Assembly (NCBI GenBank): GCA_918797485.1
Contig: CAKKNE010000002.1
Span: 5,174,501 to 5,238,500 of the forward strand
Source: Pelagomonas calceolata
Lineage: Eukaryota; Sar; Pelagophyceae; Pelagomonadales; Pelagomonadaceae
DNA: 64,000 bases
Direction: 5' to 3'
Shown here one piece after another: positions 59,350 to 64,000 of the stretch. A model generated the notes under the pieces. The model was not told where the DNA came from and made no database searches. It saw nothing but the letters and a program-made list of their open reading frames with translations. Position 1 is the first letter of the stretch; every line of letters begins with the position of its first letter. The position numbers and the translations under genes are program-made.

Positions 59350-60661
59350 ATGGGTCTGCTCAATTATCTCGGCGGCCGCGGCAGCAGCGCCGGCGGGGAA
59401 GGCTCGTCGCGGCACGTCGAGTCGGACGTCGTGACGGTCGGCGGCGTCGCGCTCGAGGAAGAGAAGTCCTGGGAGCAACCCGATCCGAGCGTAGACAACG
59501 TGCCGTTCACCAGCTTCGACGAAGCGCGCCCAAGCGACTCACGGCGCCGGTCGAGCGCCGCGGATCGCGATAATGTGGTGGACGCGCTGGAACGCGACTT
59601 TGATGTAACAATTCCAGTCGAGGGCCGGCCCCTCGTGCCGAATTCTCTTCACCAAATCGCGACGCTGTGTGTTCCCGAGTCGGCCACCGTCGACGCGAAG
59701 CCTGCTCGATGGCGTAGAGGGTGATACTGTCTCCCACACAGGTTCATTTTGACGACGAGCAAAGGAATAGCGGGCAAGCCGATCCGTCGCTGGTGGCAGA
59801 TTTCGCTCCTTATCGCGCTTCTATTACTGGTGCTTTTCCAGACGGCCTGCGCCTACGGCATCTTCCTGGGGCTCGTTCGCGGTTCATGCATCGACAGCGA
59901 TGACTGCTCGCACGGCTTCTGGTGCGACCCGACGAAGTCGCCGCCCATCGGCAAGAAGACGCGCTACTTCTCGGTCTGCAACCGGTGCGACACGAAGACG
60001 CTCAAGAACAGCGAGAAGGTGAGCGACAATCAATGCCTCGCTTTCTACCTCGAGGATCCGAGCACGCTTGGTGGGAGCGCTCTGCAGACGACTCTGAACA
60101 CGCTCGCTGTCGTGTTCCTGCTCGAAATCGACGACCTCCTTTACAACGCCGTCATCGACGCGCGGTACAAGCGGTATGCTAGACGGCATCGCTTCCGCCT
60201 CCGCTGGTTTGATTACTATCTCCTCGCACGCGGTTCGGCGTTACAGTCGCGGTGCCTTCGAGTCGGATCATCTCCACGCCGACGTGACGCCGTCGACGCG
60301 ACGTGGTCATTGGTCGCATTCCACGCAGGACGCGAAGCGTTTCGTGGTGATTGTGACGTGTATGACCGCAATGGTCCTACTAGTCAACAATCACGCGAGA
60401 GAATTCGGCCGCGACTCGATCCTGCTATTTGTCTGGATCATGGTGGCGATCGGTTTTCTGGATACCCTGGCCGATCCCGAGGAGGGCCGGCGCGTGCTGA
60501 CAAGCTGTGGCGTCAAGATGACTCGACTCCGCAGCACTCTGACCGCCCTGCTGGTATGGTTCGTACTAGTGTCTCTCGTTCGGACGCTCGCGATCACCGT
60601 CTTCGAGGTCGTCACTGACTTCAATGCTGAACGCGGGAACCCGGAAAACGGGAAAGTCTGA
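59350..60661 (+). CDS. Unknown multi-pass membrane protein, three exons
   Basis: Exons 59350..59666, 59742..60173 and 60247..60661; all junctions keep the frame (phase 2 and phase 2). The N-terminal about 105 residues are soluble (MGLLNYLGGRG; Gly2 could be modified). TM1 is WWQISLLIALLLLVLFQTACAYGIFLG. A Cys-rich loop (CIDSDDCSHGFWCDPTKSP, CNRC) follows. TM2 is TTLNTLAVVFLLEIDDLLYN, and three more TMs are FVVIVTCMTAMVLLV, ILLFVWIMVAIGFLDTL and LLVWFVLVSLVRTLAITVF. No family recognised. Intron 1 has introner features; intron 2 (73 nt) looks ordinary. Confidence 0.7.
59667..59741 (+). mobile_element. Introner-type intron, 75 nt
   Basis: Exon ACGCT is followed by GTGTGTTCCCGAG...CTGTCTCCCACACAG and exon GTTCATTTTG. 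Including the last two exon bases, the element ends read CTGTGTG...CACACAG, inverted repeats that hold both splice sites. The interior has CGACGCGAAGCCTGC then TCGATGGCGTAGAGG, shared with the NAA15 and condensin introns. No target duplication is evident. Confidence 0.65.
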
Positions 60662-60747
60662 ATTTGTATGTAATATGTCTTTCTTTGAGTGTATCTTCGC
60701 CGCCGCCGCCCGCCCGCCGCGTCGACGAATCCTGTAGCTCTTTGCTT

Positions 60748-60770
60748 GCTAGGTCTTACAGGCCGCTAGC
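60748..60770 (+). promoter_or_regulatory. Upstream palindrome motif copy, first of a pair
   Basis: GCTAGGTCTTACAG, then GCCGCTAGC, 191 bp upstream of the UGGT start. Confidence 0.6.
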
Positions 60771-60777
60771 CTGGGAC

Positions 60778-60800
60778 CTAGTGGCGTGTAAGACACTAGC
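60778..60800 (-). promoter_or_regulatory. Upstream palindrome motif copy, second of a pair, inverted
   Basis: The minus strand reads GCTAGTGTCTTACAC, then GCCACTAG. It is inverted to the copy 8 bp to the left, so together they make a 53-bp near-palindrome upstream of UGGT. Confidence 0.6.
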
Positions 60801-60960
60801 CAAGCGCTCTCCGAAACTCGCAGGCGTCCTAGCTCGCTCACGCAGCGTGCCAGCGAGCGACTTACTCACAGCACTCACAGGAATCAATATATTCACGGCG
60901 CGCAGCAACTCCGCCATTTAGTAGACGGCGCGCAGCCCTCCGCCCTACGCAGCCGAAACC

Positions 60961-63900
60961 ATGCTAAAACGAGCGCTGCTGCTCCTCCCACTTGCGGCCC
61001 TGGCCGACGCCGGGCTCCGCATCTCAGTCACGTCAAAATTCGCATCAAATGCAACCACAGAAAACAGCGCGCTGGACCGCCTCGCCCGCGCGCAGCGGTT
61101 GAGAGATGATCTAACAATAGACGAAAAGCCCACTGCGCTCGGCGGCTGGACCGTCGAGGTCGTCGCGCGGTCGACGGAGTACGAGAAAGTCGAAGAAAAT
61201 GATGAGGTGGACGACGAGGCCGCGGCGGAGATTTCCGTAGATTCGCCCCAGCTCGAACTGTCGGAGAAGCGTATCCGAGCCTTGCCCTACCGCGTCGCGC
61301 GCGACGTGAAGCGGCACGACGACCCGTTGAAAAGGTGGCGTATTTTAACAGAGGACTTCCCGGCGTACCGCAAGGGTCTGGCGGGGCCCATGCCCAAGCT
61401 TTCTGGAGAGAAGCTCGTCGAGGGGTGGGCGATGCCTTCGACAGATCACCTGTGGGTCTGCGGCACGGACGTCGTCGTGCGAAAGCATGCGCCGTACGAC
61501 GTCGTGCGGGACGCGTTCCGCGCCGTCGATGTCCATGAGAACCGCGTCGCGGAGCTTGGACAGGTGGGCCTGTCGTTGGAAGACTTAGCAGCAAAACCGA
61601 AGCCGCCCGCGCGCCTCGTCCCCGTAAACGCTCTGGATGGCGGCGTCGCCCAGGTCTATGAACTATATGATACGCGCTGGGACGACGACGAAGAGCAGCG
61701 AGAACCGGTACGGGTCCAGTTCGTCGTCGACCCCTCGCGCAAGGGCCACGTCTCGGCCATGCTCGAGTCCATCAAGAAGTTCTGGGATCTTGAGGATGAG
61801 ACTATCAGGGAGAACACGCCGGTGATTATCAAGGGGTATCTGTTGGATGCAAGGTGCCGCGCGGCGTTGGCCTGGCTCCAGTCGTTGACGAGGCCCTACC
61901 CGGCCAAGAGACGCTTCCTGGAGGCGCTGCAGTTCCGGGTGTATGGCGATTTGGAGGATGCTCATATTTTATCTTCGCTGAAGAAGGCTATGGATAAAAA
62001 AGACAAGAACGTGCCGCTGCCGGACTTGCAGGAGTTGGTGAATAGGATCGGTCCTGGCTTTGATGAGGACTACGCGTCGTACGGCTTGGAGAGCGCATCG
62101 CCTCCCTTCTTACTCGCCGACGGGCGCCTCGTCGAGCTCGACCCTTCGGAACCTGAAAATGCGGGCGCGACGGCGGCCGCGGCGATTGATAGGGTCGCGA
62201 ACCGCCACATTGATGACGAGGGCGATAGCGCACCTTTCTACCACCCTATATTAACGCCGCGCGTGCGGATCTGGCCCGAGTCGGATACGACCAAGGAGCG
62301 GCTGTTCTCCCATGAGTTTCCTACGGCAGATGCGCCGGACCCGCGCGTGCCGACGCTCTACGCGGACGAGTCGTCATCGTCCCAAGCCTGGGAGCGGGCC
62401 TTGCTCGTCGCGCGGCCCGACACCGTTGTGGTGAGGGACGCGCCGCCGCCGAAGAAAGTCTCCAAGAAGAAGCGCAAGTTACTCATGAAAAGGCCCTTCC
62501 TCGCCTGCCGCGGTATCGTGACGGAATTGACAGAAACGGCCTTCCCCGCGACGCATCACGCCCCCGCGGTGACGGCGGCGCTCCTACCGTGCGCCCGCAC
62601 GCTGGCGGCCGTCGACGACCGGCCGACGTGGGAGCCCGCGCTCCATGCGGCGCCGTCCCAGCTCAAGCATGTTTTCAAAGGCGACACATATAAGGAGGCA
62701 CTCGCGGTCGTGGACCCGGTGGCGCGCGCGGCGCCCGTCGTCGCGCGGATCCTGGAAGTGTTGCGCGACGACCTCGGCTTCTCCGTCACCCTCGCCTTCG
62801 CCCCGCGTCCCGAGGGCGGCGACCTGCGGACCTGGGCGCGGACCTCGATGTACGGCGAAGAGGTACTCATACCGCAGCGCGTCCTCGGTACTTCTGGTAA
62901 AATGCGCCTGGCGCTACGAAAACCGGAGACGTGGCGGCTCAGTACTGATACGGACGTGGACGTGTCGAATTTTTCACCATCGGAGGCCGATGGAGTTGTT
63001 TCGTACGACGTCGACGCGTTGGTGGTACAGGGCAAGACTTCTCGAAAACGCTTCGCGGCTTTTGAAGACGTCCACAAGAGGTGCGTCGTCGTTAATGGTA
63101 GGGAGGTGCCCTCGCTGAACGGCGACTACTCCATCACCCTAGAAGACGATCTGACGGCGCGGATCGGATCCTCAAACGTAACCATAAGGGAGATGCACCC
63201 CCACGCCCTGCCGCTACGTTCCGCGTACGAGGTGGGCAACTGCACGGCCACCAAAAGTGATGACGGCCGCGTCCACGTCTTCTCCGTCGCCTCCGGTTCT
63301 ATGTACGAGCGCTTACTAAGGGTCATGATGGGCTCCGTCGTCCTGCACGCCTCAAAGCCGGTGACGTTTTGGCTGTTGCGCGAGTTTCTGTCGTCAACAT
63401 TTTTGGAGGACGTGCCGGCGCTCGAACGAGCCTTGGAGGCGCAGATAAGATTTCCCCCGGCCATAAGCTGGCCCGAGTTCCTGATCGACGGCGAGGGCGC
63501 GAAGATCGGCATCCGGGACGACCTCCAGAGATTAGTCTGGGCGTCGAAATTATTATTTCTGGACGGGCTGTTCCACGCGCACCAGCGTATTGTCTTCGTC
63601 GACGCCGACGCCGTTGTTGTTGGTGATGTTGCCGAGCTATTAACGCTGAATTTGGGCATGGCGCCCTACGCGATGGCGCCGTTCTGTAGTGGTGAAAATA
63701 TGAACGAAGCCACAAAGGGCCACCGCTTCTGGGAGTCCGGTTTCTGGCAGAACCATCTGGAGCCGCACAACGAAACTTATAAAATTTCTGCTTTATTTGT
63801 CGTGGACATCTCCACGTTCGGGATGATAGGCGACGGCCTGCGCACGACGTACCAGTACATGGGGCCCGATGCCAACAGCCTGCAGAATTTGGACCAGGAC

Positions 63901-64000
63901 CTGCCGAACTACCTGAACGGCGGCGACCGCCGGAGCGTCGCCCTGGCGTCACTTCCCCAAGAATGGCTCTACTGCGAGTCGTGGTGCAACGCGCGCGCGA
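60961..64000 (+). CDS. UGGT: UDP-glucose:glycoprotein glucosyltransferase (UGGT), 3' end outside window
   Basis: Open without introns to the window edge (1013 codons). The start MLKRALLLLPLAALADAG is a signal peptide, followed by RISVTSKFASNATTENSALDRLA, the usual UGGT opening. The GT24 catalytic domain starts near residue 780: VHVFSVASGSMYERLLRVMMGSV, KPVTFWLLREFLSSTF, LFLDGLFHAHQRIVFVDADAVV (DAD metal site near 881-883), APYAMAPFCSG, FWESGFWQNHL, ISALFVVDISTFG, NLDQDLPN, SLPQEWLYCESWC. It re-glucosylates misfolded N-glycoproteins in the ER lumen for calnexin/calreticulin cycling. The folding-sensor part is about 780 residues against about 1240 in animals, so some thioredoxin-like domains seem absent. 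The C-terminal ER signal lies outside. Confidence 0.9.
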   Translation, partial: MLKRALLLLPLAALADAGLRISVTSKFASNATTENSALDRLARAQRLRDDLTIDEKPTALGGWTVEVVARSTEYEKVEENDEVDDEAAAEISVDSPQLELSEKRIRALPYRVARDVKRHDDPLKRWRILTEDFPAYRKGLAGPMPKLSGEKLVEGWAMPSTDHLWVCGTDVVVRKHAPYDVVRDAFRAVDVHENRVAELGQVGLSLEDLAAKPKPPARLVPVNALDGGVAQVYELYDTRWDDDEEQREPVRVQFVVDPSRKGHVSAMLESIKKFWDLEDETIRENTPVIIKGYLLDARCRAALAWLQSLTRPYPAKRRFLEALQFRVYGDLEDAHILSSLKKAMDKKDKNVPLPDLQELVNRIGPGFDEDYASYGLESASPPFLLADGRLVELDPSEPENAGATAAAAIDRVANRHIDDEGDSAPFYHPILTPRVRIWPESDTTKERLFSHEFPTADAPDPRVPTLYADESSSSQAWERALLVARPDTVVVRDAPPPKKVSKKKRKLLMKRPFLACRGIVTELTETAFPATHHAPAVTAALLPCARTLAAVDDRPTWEPALHAAPSQLKHVFKGDTYKEALAVVDPVARAAPVVARILEVLRDDLGFSVTLAFAPRPEGGDLRTWARTSMYGEEVLIPQRVLGTSGKMRLALRKPETWRLSTDTDVDVSNFSPSEADGVVSYDVDALVVQGKTSRKRFAAFEDVHKRCVVVNGREVPSLNGDYSITLEDDLTARIGSSNVTIREMHPHALPLRSAYEVGNCTATKSDDGRVHVFSVASGSMYERLLRVMMGSVVLHASKPVTFWLLREFLSSTFLEDVPALERALEAQIRFPPAISWPEFLIDGEGAKIGIRDDLQRLVWASKLLFLDGLFHAHQRIVFVDADAVVVGDVAELLTLNLGMAPYAMAPFCSGENMNEATKGHRFWESGFWQNHLEPHNETYKISALFVVDISTFGMIGDGLRTTYQYMGPDANSLQNLDQDLPNYLNGGDRRSVALASLPQEWLYCESWCNARA

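Noticed and set aside
60174-60246. Second intron of the 59.4-kb gene as a possible introner
   Set aside because: GTATGCTAG...GCGTTACAG has no terminal inverted repeats, target duplication or shared core.

Overview
The window reads as nuclear DNA of a small, GC-rich eukaryotic alga, most likely a stramenopile close to the pelagophytes (Aureococcus/Pelagomonas type). The eukaryotic evidence is direct: NAA15, condensin-II CAP-H2, CENP-X, a 20S proteasome beta subunit, UGGT, a nucleotide-sugar transporter, an NRT2 nitrate transporter, D27 and nuclear tRNAs, with spliceosomal introns in several genes. The pelagophyte placement is an inference from gene density, very GC-rich coding sequence, introner-type introns with terminal inverted repeats, and DNA-methylation-reader domains. 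About 36 protein genes sit on both strands with short spacers, most without visible introns.

Left third (1-23 kb): a secreted SH3b-repeat-like protein cut by the window edge; an unknown acidic/proline-rich protein; an MBD-like/F-box/SPRY-like protein; a tiny membrane ORF abutting CENP-X; serine acetyltransferase fused to an EF-hand; condensin-II H2; a nucleotide-sugar transporter; a 1496-residue STAND NTPase with an embedded RelA/SpoT-like domain and a 14-blade WD40 region; NAA15 interrupted by a textbook introner; a secreted glycosyltransferase-like protein; and an unknown coiled-coil protein.

Centre (23-45 kb): a cold-shock/CCCH/RS protein gene whose three introns carry ten sense-strand tRNA genes and one tRNA fragment. 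Two of these tRNAs have insertions at non-canonical positions. Then uL11, a carboxylate-reductase-like enzyme, NRT2, an alpha/beta hydrolase, D27 preceded by an overlapping small membrane ORF, an EF-hand/IQ protein, proteasome beta, a 382-bp MITE, a cytoskeleton-like unknown, a double-SH3 adaptor, a macro-domain-like protein and a kelch protein.

Right third (45-64 kb): a Tudor/MBD/2OG-oxygenase protein of TET/JBP type, an F-box-like protein, a polysaccharide deacetylase, a sulfotransferase, two unknowns, an 835-bp TIR element, an F-box/discoidin-like protein, an Hsp20-like protein, a CgeB-type glycosyltransferase, a multi-pass membrane protein with two introns, and UGGT running off the right edge.

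Cross-cutting signals: (i) a short imperfect palindrome, GCTAGTGTCTTACA followed by about 5 nt and CTAGC, recurs about 14 times, nearly always just upstream of a gene or between divergent genes. (ii) Two gene pairs are packed as apparent bicistrons (TAA|ATG and ATGA junctions) with a motif copy only upstream of the first ORF. (iii) TIR/TSD mobile DNA acts both as introns (introners) and as intergenic MITEs. The strongest candidates for something new are the intron-nested tRNA array with ectopic tRNA introns, and the NACHT-RelA/SpoT-WD40 protein.
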